Source: Bugula neritina | Taxonomy: Eukaryota > Bryozoa > Gymnolaemata > Cheilostomatida > Bugulidae | Assembly (NCBI GenBank): GCA_964035545.1 | Contig: OZ037767.1 | Location: 12,133,081-12,197,080 of the forward strand | Direction: 5' to 3' | Length of the DNA stretch: 64,000 nucleotides | Part shown: positions 1-12,440 of the stretch, piece by piece | Layout of the letters: each line of letters begins with the position of its first letter | Numbering within the stretch: the first letter of the stretch is position 1 | Notes under the pieces: generated by a model | Seen by the model: only the letters and a program-made list of their open reading frames with translations | What the model was told of the DNA's origin: nothing | Database searches by the model: none | Made by a program: the position numbers and the translations under genes

Positions 1-188
1 AGCCAAATGATGAAATCTAATGCCAATTATACATAAAATATATTTCTAAGCACCTGTATTGAGCACAGTTGTGCTGATGCATACCTTTGGCCTAAAATGA
101 GATGCTTCAATGTAGACGTAGGCGTCACGATATTCACTCTGCAGCATATTGTGACTTTCAGTAACTCATTGCTAAGTTTGCTCTACAA

Positions 189-1460
<1,272 letters not shown>

Positions 1461-1524
1461 GGGTGCGCACACACATAACTTGTTTTTCACCAGCTGCAAT
1501 GAAAATATAAAACCCGCTACTTAC

Positions 1525-4500
1525 CAATATATGTTGGGCTGCAGTCTGTACCTCCCCTAATAACGGTTGATGACCGCAGCTATCAGTATTGATCCTTCCA
1601 CAGGCTAAATCAAGGATGGCGTTGATTACCACCAGGGAGGACTGCTCCAGTCGAAGCAGAAGGTGCACCACAATGTGTATCAAGCTGAATAAACAGAAAC
1701 TTACTAATAATACTAGACTGGATTATACTGTACTATATCTGTTATACTATAAACTATATATGCTATATACTATATCATTTCTGCTGTTATACTATAAACT
1801 ATATATGTATTATGTTATACTATAAACTATATGGTCACCTTTCACCGCCGTGGTCCTGTGCAGGTGGCGGGATACTATAAACTATATATGTTATACTATA
1901 TAATACTATACTATATCTTTTATACTATACTATTAGTACCTAAAACCCGAGCTGTGTAATACAGATTATAAATGAATTTCTAAGAAAAACCTCACAGTCA
2001 CTTATATACAGATGTACGCAGTGTATGTAATAATGTACGTAGGCTACACTATACACAAATAGTGTAGCCTACATACATAGCGCAGCACACATTTCTATAC
2101 ATGAAGCACGAATATCAGAGAATGTTTACTGTACAGAAGTGCTGAGCAGGTAGCAGCTACTAGGGTTGGTATTGTCTGTACTTTGTATGGTAATAAGTTT
2201 CCAGCACTACGCTATTGCCAATTCTGATATTTTGCATTTCCAATATAACTTGAGAATTATTAAAAGTAATGACTCAACACCAGATGAAGCTTTGCACCCT
2301 TTGGTTACACAGCATGGTACTAGAATTGCATGTGGAGAAAACCCCTTGTCCCTGTCTCGCACAGTAATGATTTGTGTTTGCAAACAGCTTTACTGCCCCA
2401 TGTTATAATTTTGTTGATTTTAAAATCTCACTCCAGATTTTCAATAATGCATAATTGATTGAAATATAAACATAAAACTGTAAAAGTAGAATTGCTAAAT
2501 GGTACTCAGCCAATTAAATCACTGCTGGGAACATTTTTATCAATTCAATATCATGACCACATGAAATAGGCAAAAGAACTGTCTTATTTTGCTACTTGTG
2601 CAAAGTTTTCGCTGGCAGTCCGTGCTAAAAGCCGCTCAATGTAGTAACATAGTTCCCGGATATACTGATAATTTGAGTAACTGTGTCAGGAACACCATGC
2701 ATGGTACCAAACAATTACTGGAACTGAATAATAAATACGAAAGCAAGATTAAAGACCAACTCAGCCTTAAATACATTCGGTACAGCATTACACAAAGAGC
2801 TTGTCTATATAAATTTAGATATTACAATAGCTATTACATGACAAAAAGAAATATAGTTTTCTTTGGAGTATAGTTTCACAAGTACACAGTCACAACTAAA
2901 CTTGAGGCATTTAGAGTCAACCGATTCACATCATAGAATTCTCAACCAGGTAAAAATTCAACAAAAACACAAACTAACAAGTCATAGTACAGTGAGATGA
3001 GGTGCATGTTGATTTTAGTTAAGTTTGACCTTCATAAACGGAACTCAACAGTTTAAATGTATTGAACAGGATAAGCAGTCTAATTGTAGATAAAACAATG
3101 CTATAACATTTTAGACAATACGGTTATATGTTTATAGACAGCAGTTTTATTAACAATTAAACATTTAGAATCAATAAAACATACTTATGGAGGCTCATCA
3201 TTCTACTCTGCCAGCTAAACATAATATGACAGAATGATATAGTGCAAATACAGACGCTCCCAATACACAGGATATTATAGACAATGCTAGTATATTACAG
3301 GAAATAGTGACTACACAGTAACTAGGTAATAAAGATATTTTATCTACAAGATACTTTGGTGACTGAAACACCAAAACATCCAAGTAGTGTAGTTAGTAAA
3401 CAACTGTCTTGGAAGTATCTCGAAAATTTTCAATTTCAAACACCATTTTTGTGTTCTAGATTCATATTTGAATGCTTTGACTTGAATTTAAAAAAAAGCT
3501 AATTTTTGAACAGTTTTGCCCAGCCACACACTGAGTCTAAGTTATTGGTAGGCAGAGGAGTAACATTATGATACAACAAAATTATGAGATCTTCAACTCA
3601 GCGAAAGGTATTACAGATATAAGCCAGTTAGCATTAATACACATGCATGTAAATTATTATTTGTTCAACAGGTGCATATGGTAGCTAGACAACTACTTAC
3701 CTGCAGAAATCATGTGCACCAACCAAATAATGAGCAGCTAGCTTGTTCAACATCTGCACATTTACTGAAAGGAAATAACAGATCATTGTATGCATTACAG
3801 CACTATGCATTACTGCACTATGCATTACTGCACTATGCATTACTGCACTATGCATTACTGCACTATGCATTACTGCACTAAATATACTGCACTAAATACA
3901 TGCCCTAAATATACTTCACTAAAAATACTGTACTAAATGCACTGTACTAAATATACTGCACTAAATGTACTGCACTAACTATACTGCACTAAATACAGTG
4001 CAATAAGTATACTGTACTAAATACACTGCACTAAATATATTGCACTAAATATACTGCACTAAATATACTGCACTAAATATACTGCACTAAATATACTTCA
4101 CTAAATATACTGCACTAAATATACTGCACTAAATACAGTGCACTAAATATACTGTACTAAATATACTGTACTGAATACACTGCACTAAATATACTGTACT
4201 AAATATACTGCACTAAATATACAGCACTAAATATACTGCACTAAATATACTGTACTGAATACACTGCACTAAATATACTGTACTAAATATACTGTACTGA
4301 ATACACTGCACTAAATATACTGTACTAAATATACTGCACTAAGTATACTGTACTAAATACACTGCACTGAATACACTGTACTAAATATACTGTACTAAAT
4401 ATACTGCACTAAATACACTGTACTGAATACACTGCACTAAATATACTGCACTAAATATACTGCACTAAATATACTGCACTAAATACACTGCACTGAATAT

Positions 4501-7500
4501 ACTGCACTAAATACACTGTACTGAATACACTGCACTAAATATACTGCACTAAATATACTGCACTAAGTATACTGCACTAAATACACTGCACTAAGTATAC
4601 TGTACTAAACATATTGCACTAAGTATACTGTACTAAATATACTGCACTGAATACACTGCACTGAATATACTGCACTAAATATACTGTACTAAACATACTG
4701 CACTAAGTATACTGTACTGAACATATTGCACTAAATATACTTCACTAAATATACTGCACTAAATATATTGCACTAAATATACTGCACTAAATACACTGCA
4801 CTAAATATACTGTACTAAATATACTGTACTAACAATACTGCACTAAGTATACTGTACTAAATACACTGCACTGAATACACTGTACTAAATATACTGTACT
4901 AAATATACTGTACTGAATACACTGCACTAAATATACTGCACTAAACATATTGCACTAAGTATACTGTACTAAATATACTGCACTGAATACACTGCACTAA
5001 ATATACTGCACTAAATATACTGTACTAAACATACTGCACTAAGTATACTGTACTGAACATATTGCACTAAGTATACTGTACTAAATATACTGTACTGAAT
5101 ACACTGTACTGAATACACTGTACTAAATACACTGTACTGAATACACTGCACTAAATACACTGCACTAAATATACTGTACTGAATACACTGCACTAAGTAT
5201 ACTGCACTAAATATACTGCACTAAATACACTGCACTAAATATACTGTACTGAATATACTGTACTGAATACATGCCCTAAATACACTGCACTAAATATACT
5301 GTACTGAATACACTGCACTAAGTATACTGCACTAAATATACTGCACTAAATATACTGTACTGAATACACTGCACTAAATATACTGTACTGAATATACTGC
5401 ACTAAATACACTGCACTAAATATACCCAGGAAGTTGTATAGTTATAATTATATCATGTGACATAACAATATATGCCTACATTGTTCCACCGACAAAGCTC
5501 ATATTTTTGCCATAATTTCTTTGGCACTGTGAAATCTTCAACTGTACTAAAACAATCTAGAGGCTGGTGTAAAAGTTGTTGCTTCTTAGGTAGCCCAGGT
5601 TCTAGTGAATAATTGTTTTGTAGGACGATGTTTGTTCAGGAAACAACAAAATCAAACTCCAAACGCTAGACTAAAAATTTTTACACTCAAGCTAAACTTA
5701 AATCTAAATCTTCTCACTAAGTGACAATCCACATATATTGATATTAAACAAGACTTCAATCTCTTTTCAGAACTGTAGATGTGTAGAAATAGATTGTAAA
5801 TGAACTTATTTGACATTACTGCTGTTAGTTGGAACTTGCTATACTCCCTGTGTCACTATTGGCTACTTACTAATAGCTCTGTATTACTGTTGGTTACTTA
5901 CTAATAGCTCTGTATTACTATTGGTTACTTACTAATAGCTCTGTATTACTATTGGTTACTTACTAATAGCCTTGTATTGCTATTGGTTACTTACTAAGAG
6001 CTCTGTATTACTATTGGTTACTTACTAAGAGCTCTGTATTACTATTGGTTACTTACTAATAGCTCTGTATTGCTATTGGTTACTTACTAAGAGCTCTGTA
6101 TTGCTATTGGTTACTTACTAAGAGCCTTGTATTACTATTGGTTACTTACTAAGAGCTCTGTATTGCTATTGGTTACTTACTAAGAGCCTTGTATTACTAT
6201 TGGTTACTTACTAATAGCTCCTATATCGGAAGTGATGATTGGCACCATTGTGTTTGATAGACTGAGTGTATTGAGTAGAAAAGTGACAGCACTGGCAGCA
6301 GTAGGTGGAGGCTGATTCAAAGCATTCTAAAGTAAAGCATTTATTTGGGTAATTACACTCGACGACTTAATATCTTGTATAACTGCATTGAAGTTGAAAC
6401 TATCCAGTGTGAGAAGTTGTCGTTACCTGGAGTAGTTTTACAATAAGCTGTCATAGGGTATGCTATGACAGCTTATCAACTAAAACTACAATATCACATC
6501 TAATGCATCACAAGAAAATATTTGCAATCATAAGATATTGCTTTAAAAACTACAAATACATATTTTTTCTTGCAGTTTCTGTCAGAAAAACCACAAACTA
6601 CCAGGAGCTATTATTTATTTAAAGAAAAGCGTGTGTAAAATTATTCTGTATGCTTAGTTGCTTTATGAACTAAATATAGTAGAAATATATGCACTATGAA
6701 CTATTTTATATAGTATAAATATATGCATTATAAAGTGAGTGTGCGCGTGCGTGCGTGCGTGCGCGCGTGCGCGTGTGTGCGTGTGTACTGTTAACTATAT
6801 AGGTAGAAATATATGTAATATCAAATAAATATACCACAAACGGCCATATTGTGAATGAAATAGTAGAAAGAGCCAAGTTAAGGAAAAATACTGACACTAG
6901 GTTTACCTGGTAGTAAGAAATAATACAATTTCTGGCTGTGGTCTTGTGTTGACCAGATAGATAGTTGAGTATTGCAGCTGCTGAAGAAAACTTTGAGCTA
7001 CCTTGCGGGCTGGGTGATATAAAGTCCTTATAACCAGCAATAAGAACACGGTCTATAATGGTTTTTGGAAAGCAAGATCTACAATATGGAATCAATCAGC
7101 TGCCACCAATGCAAGCAGAAATTAATTGTTTACACCCCAGTAATTTATAACACAGTTTAGACAAATGTAACTTGTGTAAGCTATTTACCTCTTTGAGACA
7201 CTACATAGAACTATACTCTAATAAAAATACATGTTTTAGTCGAAACAGAATAAAAAATATATATGTTTATGCAATTTTTTACAGAATAGCAAAACAGTAA
7301 ATTTGTTGAACAGGTTATTGCTTTACAATATTAATATTCAAAAGCATAGATCTTCAGCAAAAATTCAAAAACGTATCATTTGTCATTATATTACATAGAA
7401 TGTCCTAGAATTTTTGACAGTGGGACAGCTGCAGATGGCAACATGTTACATTAAATGCTCCATCAAAAATTGATACAACATGTCAACCTGCCATGACATG

Positions 7501-10500
7501 TCAACCAGACGTGAAACATCAATATGCCATGATACATCAGCCTGTCATGATACATCACATGACACATCAACCTGTCATGATACATCACATGACACATCAA
7601 CCTGTCATGATACATCACATGACACATCAACCTGTCATGATACATCATATGACACATCAACCTGTCATGATACATCATATGACACATCAACCTGTCATGA
7701 TACATCATATGACACATCAACCTGTCATGATACATCATATGACACATCAACCTGTCATGATACATCACATGACACATCAACCTGTCATGATACATCATAT
7801 GACACATCAACCTGTCACATCAACTGGTCAGTGATTTAATAGACTCGCTGATAATGCAATAAACTAACGTCATGAAAGCTATGACTGAATGAAGTATTGA
7901 TAGAGTGTTAAGTATTTACCCTAGGTGAGCAACAACCCAATCAAAATGAGGGCTATACTGAATGGAAGCTTCTAGAATCTTGTCAACACACACATCCACT
8001 GAAGATGGTTTGTCTACCCTGCAACATTCACATTCTGGTAACACAGGACTACGCAGCCTCTACTCTTTTAACCAGTTTGATATCTGCACATAACAATCGT
8101 TATTATTTATTATAAAGTTTACAAAGATACAAGTGAACATATAAAGATAATTATAATTTATAAGTTTACAACCCCAACTCGACATGAACACAGTAGCTAT
8201 TGTTTTTTCTTTAAGTATAATTATTGGAAATGTGTGTCCATCTGTATTAGAAGTACTAGAGCTTAGTTTGATATAAATAATTATAAACAATATGTTTGCA
8301 CTACAGAGATACTCTAGATGCACTTACACTACATAGATATTCTAGATATACTTACACTACAGAAAAACAGCTGGATATGATTTCAATAAGCAGTTTGGTT
8401 GCACTGCATCCCATCCAAAGCTCAAGTTTCTCCTCTACAGTACTGGTTGAAGCTACCAGAGGGGCAGCATTGCTAGAATTCAGCTTCTTGCTTATATGTC
8501 CCAGTAGGTCTATTGCCCACTGCAAAATGTAACAGCACCCTTATCTGTTTACCCCTAACAGACTTAAGACGTTCCACAGCTAATGCAAAATTTTAGAAAG
8601 GGGGAAAATTTAACAACCATTCTACATACATTGTAGGTATTCTGTAGTCTTAGCTCGTAGGCTGTAAATAAAATATTTGATTGAATGAGCTGCTTACTTA
8701 CTCGCTCATTTCGTTATATAGTACTCACTCATCTTATTATATAGTACTCACTCATCTTATTATATAGTACTCACTCATCTTATTATATAGTACTCACTCA
8801 TCTTATAATATAGTACTCACTCATCTTATTATATAGTACTCACTCATCTTATTATATAGTACTCACTCATCTTATTATATAATACTCACTCATCTTATTA
8901 TATAGTACTCACTCATCTTATAATATAGTACTCACTCATCTTATTATATAGTACTCACTCATCTTATTATATAGTACTCACTCACCTTATTATATAGTAC
9001 TCACTCATCTTATCATATAGTACTCACTCATCTTATCATATAGTACTCACTCATCTTATCATATAGTACTCACTCATCTTATCATATAGTACTCACTCAT
9101 CTTATTATATAGTACTCACTCATCTTATTATATAATACTCACTCACCTTATTATATAGTACTCACTCACCTTATTATATAGTACTCACTTATCTTATTAT
9201 TATATAGTACTCACTCATCTTATTATATAGTACTCACTCATCTTATTATATAGTACTCACTCATCTTATAATATAGTACTCACTCATCTTATTATATAGT
9301 ACTCACTCATCTTATTATATAGTACTCACTCATCTTATTATATAGTACTCACTCATCTTATTATATAGTACTCACTCATCTTATAATATAGTACTCACTC
9401 ATCTTATTATATAGTACTCACTCATCTTATTATATAGTACTCACTCACCTTATTATATAGTACTCACTCATCTTATTATATAGTACTCACTCATCTTATC
9501 ATATAGTACTCACTCATCTTATCATATAGTACTCACTCATCTTATCATATAGTACTCACTCATCTTATCATATAGTACTCACTCATCTTATTATATAGTA
9601 CTCACTCATCTTATTATATAATACTCACTCACCTTATTATATAGTACTCACTCATCTTATTATATAGTACTCACTTATCTTATTATTATATAGTACTCAC
9701 TCATCTTATTATATAGTACTCACTCATCTTATTATATAGTACTCACTCACCTTATTATATAGTACTCACTTATCTTATTATTATATAGTACTCACTCATC
9801 TTATTATATAGTACTCACTCACCTTATTATATAGTACTCACTCATCTTATTATATAGTACTCACTCATCTAATTATATAGTACTCACTTATCTTATTATT
9901 ATATAGTACTCACTCATCTTATTATATAGTACTCACTCATCTTATTATATAGTACTCACTCATCTTATTATATAGTACTCACTCATCTAATTATATAGTA
10001 CTCACTTATCTTATTATTATATAGTACTCACTCATCTTATTATATAATACTCACTCATCTTATTATATAGTACTCACTCATCTTATTATATAGTACTCAC
10101 TCATCTTATTATATAGTACTCACTCATCTTATTATATAGTACTCATTTATCTTATCATATAGTACTCACTCATCTTATCATATAGTACTCACTTATCTTA
10201 TTATATAGTACTCACTCATCTTATTATATAGTACTCACTCATCTTATTATATAGTACTCACTCATCTTATTATATAGTACTCACTCATCTTATTATATAG
10301 TACTCACTCACCTGAGAGAATTGTAGAGACCAGTACGGATCAGTGATTAGACTCAGAAATCCATTAGATATCAATGAAAGACTCTCATAAGCTGCTTGTT
10401 CTGCTCAAAAGCAAAAATAAAAAGTGTAGAGTGATTGGTGGTTACTTGGTACACGCAATGTTGGATTGATAACTTGTACATGCATTGGTTTGTATAATAT

Positions 10501-11331
10501 TTATTAATTAGCACACGTATTAGTTGATAGTTGGTACATGTATCAATTGGTATATGAATAGTACATGTATTAGTTGGTGGGTAGTTTGTACATGATTCAT
10601 ATAAGCAATTCGTTCTAATTTTGCTCACTTATTGAATTCTCAACTGCATAAGCAAAGTATTTAGCCATTAGCATTAGTCTTATATGTCAGAAACTGCACT
10701 ACATTGCTGAGAGCTTATAAACTGTAGGCGGTACATTTTTGCTATGTTATTGCAAATAGTACCATTATATTGGTTAGCACTAAAGACATCTCCTTTCACT
10801 TTGTCCACCCGATACTGGAGATATCTGTTGGCAGCTTCATCAAACCTCTGCCCAAAATAACTCAGAACTGCATTTCTTCCGACAGGAAGTTGCTTCATCA
10901 GAGTTAAACCAGCATTAGTTATAGCTTTGATGTCATGCTCCTGTGAAAACCACAAGATAAGTTACAATATTGACAATATATATACACACATTAAATAGCC
11001 TAAATATGGTATAGGCTACTGCTAGACACTGTCTAAACATTGAGTAAAGTGGCCAGTAAAACTTTTGTTTATTATCAAAATTAAAATAAGTTCTATACAA
11101 AAGAGCAACTGAGAAAGATAAACAGGTTACATTAGATTGCTTGTTGATCTCTTCAATAGTTGGAACGCTTTGCAATGCTTCACTAGTTACTGTAACATTC
11201 AGATTTAAATTCAATTGAGTCCAAATATTGAAATAAAATACCTTATATGGTGTTGCTGACAGCAAACTTGTGAACTTTTTCACGACTGCATCCAAAGATA
11301 TCTTTTCCCCAGCTGCCATACTATGCGACAT
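1525..11331 (-). CDS. INTS5: Integrator complex subunit 5 (partial, C-terminus beyond left edge)
   Basis: Subunit of the nuclear Integrator complex, which cleaves snRNA and promoter-proximal transcripts. Exons read on the minus strand with matching phases: 11331-11242 (start ATG), 10940-10763, 10400-10312, 8519-8356, 8018-7920, 7078-6907, 6326-6212, 5541-5494 (weaker), 3764-3701. These join into 339 codons. Identity rests on remembered similarity to human INTS5: '[10 protein letters not shown]' and '[10 protein letters not shown]' in exon 4, '[12 protein letters not shown]' across exons 5/6, then '[12 protein letters not shown]'. Further probable exons are 2680-2596 ('[16 protein letters not shown]'), 2351-2211, a 17-nt microexon 1855-1839 and 1684-1525 ('[12 protein letters not shown]'). 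The 2596/2211 junction phases do not match, so an exon there is missed or a boundary is wrong, and part of the middle was not found. A possible later exon ends at 85. The C-terminal third lies outside the window. The introns are loaded with tandem arrays. Confidence 0.85.
1839..1855 (-). CDS. INTS5: Candidate 17-nt INTS5 microexon
   Basis: A GC-rich island in otherwise TA-rich intron DNA. On the minus strand it is preceded by CACAG and followed by GTGACC. Read in phase 0 it encodes DHGGE plus two bases (AG) that complete a codon with the first base of exon 1684-1525, giving DHGGES then [14 protein letters not shown]. That resembles the order of residues in human INTS5 (a HG..G..S stretch just before a LTRLSQ motif). 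The island and the phase fit support it; there is no transcript evidence. Confidence 0.5.
2039..2072. repeat. Perfect hairpin, 14-bp arms
   Basis: Arms gtaggctacactat and atagtgtagcctac are exact reverse complements around a 6-nt loop. It lies in an INTS5 intron. No function can be assigned. Confidence 0.8.
3806..5424. repeat. 15-bp then 14-bp minisatellite
   Basis: Five copies of a 15-bp unit (actatgcattactgc) lead into about 1.5 kb of a 14-bp unit (actgcactaaatat) with recurring variants: gta for gca, gaata for aaata, acac for atat. It fills the intron between INTS5 exons 5541-5494 and 3764-3701 and contains no coding exon. Confidence 0.95.
5835..6221. repeat. 31-bp minisatellite carrying the INTS5 exon-7 splice donor
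   Basis: About twelve copies of a 31-bp unit. On the minus strand each contains gagctattagtaagtaacc or a close variant (ctctta, ggctctta). The rightmost copy overlaps the 3' end of exon 6326-6212, whose real junction is GGAGCTATTA then GTAAGT. Every unit therefore repeats about nine exon bases plus a consensus donor. Confidence 0.95.
6443..6476. repeat. Perfect hairpin, 14-bp arms
   Basis: ataagctgtcatag and ctatgacagcttat are exact reverse complements with a 6-nt loop. It sits in the INTS5 intron between exons 7078-6907 and 6326-6212. Arm and loop lengths equal those of the hairpin at 2039-2072, with different sequence. Confidence 0.8.
6736..6790. repeat. (GTGC/GTGT)n microsatellite
   Basis: Alternating purine-pyrimidine GTGC and GTGT units in an INTS5 intron, of the kind that can adopt Z-DNA. 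No coding signal. Confidence 0.85.
7533..7822. repeat. 30-bp minisatellite
   Basis: About nine to ten copies of a unit beginning catgatacatcacatgaca. Because 30 is a multiple of three, all frames stay open and give artefactual ORFs on both strands. Two alleles of the unit (catcacatg and catcatatg) occur in runs. It lies in the INTS5 intron between exons 8018-7920 and 7078-6907. Confidence 0.95.
8692..10311. repeat. 23-bp minisatellite starting at the INTS5 exon-3 donor
   Basis: About 70 copies of a 23-bp unit (ctcactcatcttattatatagta) over 1.6 kb, with 26-bp variants carrying an extra TAT. The right end touches the donor of exon 10400-10312, where the minus strand reads CTCAG then GTGAGTGAGTACT; the array starts at intron base +3 and each unit repeats GAGTGAGTACT. 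Variants with 'cacctta' recreate a full AAGGTGAGT donor at least six times. Variant order repeats at 463-486 bp. Confidence 0.95.
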
Positions 11332-12440
11332 TCTGTTGTGAGTTCAGCTGCTCAATAATAAAAATAACAGTTTTAATAAAGCACGCAGCTCATTATAGCC
11401 GTACCGACAATGCTAGAGATGATGCAGCCATCATTAACAATATTTATTGAGTTTATACAATCATATATTTGTTCATTTTTTATCAACAACCTAAAAGGTA
11501 AAAACAAATGGACTGCTTTCTCAACAAAGCTTTTACAACGCTGGACAACATAAAATCCATTTTGTACAATGCATTGATGTTAAAAATCAACACTAGCAGT
11601 TGCAAAGCAAATATATGCAAAACTTATGTAAGTGAAAGTGGAGTTACAAAACAAATTTATTAGCTCAAGTTTATTTCAATTGTTTTTTATAAATTTGGAT
11701 TTCGTGGCAGGTTAAAATCTCATGAGAACATAGCTTTTTTGTGATATTTTCCATCTAGAACAAAATCCTTTTTAAATTTACCCTTTACTGCACACATCTT
11801 AATTCCATAATTTACTGCATAACCATTATAATAATTGATACTCATACGGATTCATTTGTATGAGTGTATTTTCACCGTACTGTTTATTAAGCAGTGCTTA
11901 AATATCAAATCATAAAGTGAAATTAAAACGACTAACAATAACAGGATTAAAAATACGATTATGAATATATTTATGATGATATAAATAATTCTAAAAATTT
12001 ATTTCAAAATAAAAATACTATTGATAATACTATAATTATTGATAAATGAAACAATCAAATAATAGCAATACATAGCTTTTACATTTAAATTCGCTTTGAG
12101 AATGCAAAATAAAATTATAATGACCATTATGAATATCAAGATATTCATAATTAACATATGTGCAACAGAGCAATAATTAATTATTATTAAAATTATTAAA
12201 TTTAACAATGTATTATTATAAAAAAACAATAATATTATGATTATTACTATGATTATGAATAAGTAAAGTAATTAAATTCAATTAAGTTAAAATTAATAGG
12301 TCTGTAACTATTGCATTTACTGCTGGTGTGACTCTCACTCTGACTTAGAGTTGTGAGTGTGTAACTGCAGGTGTAACTCAAACTATCTTTCAAACCGTAT
12401 TTAATTTTAGCAAACTTTGATTTATTTATTCTCAATAATT
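11332..12440. other. AT-rich DNA upstream of INTS5, no gene seen
   Basis: This is the 5' flank of the minus-strand INTS5 gene and presumably holds its promoter. No TATA box or other element could be assigned with confidence. The region becomes very AT-rich from about 11900, and the short reading frames have no protein-like composition. Confidence 0.5.

Noticed and set aside
2166-2408. 80-residue plus-strand ORF
   Set aside because: The minus strand in the same place carries an INTS5-like exon (2351-2211), so the plus frame is probably a shadow.
2596-2700. Minus-strand peptide [13 protein letters not shown] resembling an INTS5 motif
   Set aside because: No acceptor gives that frame; the frame giving [14 protein letters not shown] has both splice sites and a better position in the protein.
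3198-3383. Hydrophobic minus-strand ORF as an INTS5 exon
   Set aside because: An acceptor exists, but only phase 0 is open while phase 2 is needed, and the residues do not resemble INTS5.
8692-10311. CRISPR-like regular repeats
   Set aside because: Units are head-to-tail with no unique spacers, in a eukaryotic intron.
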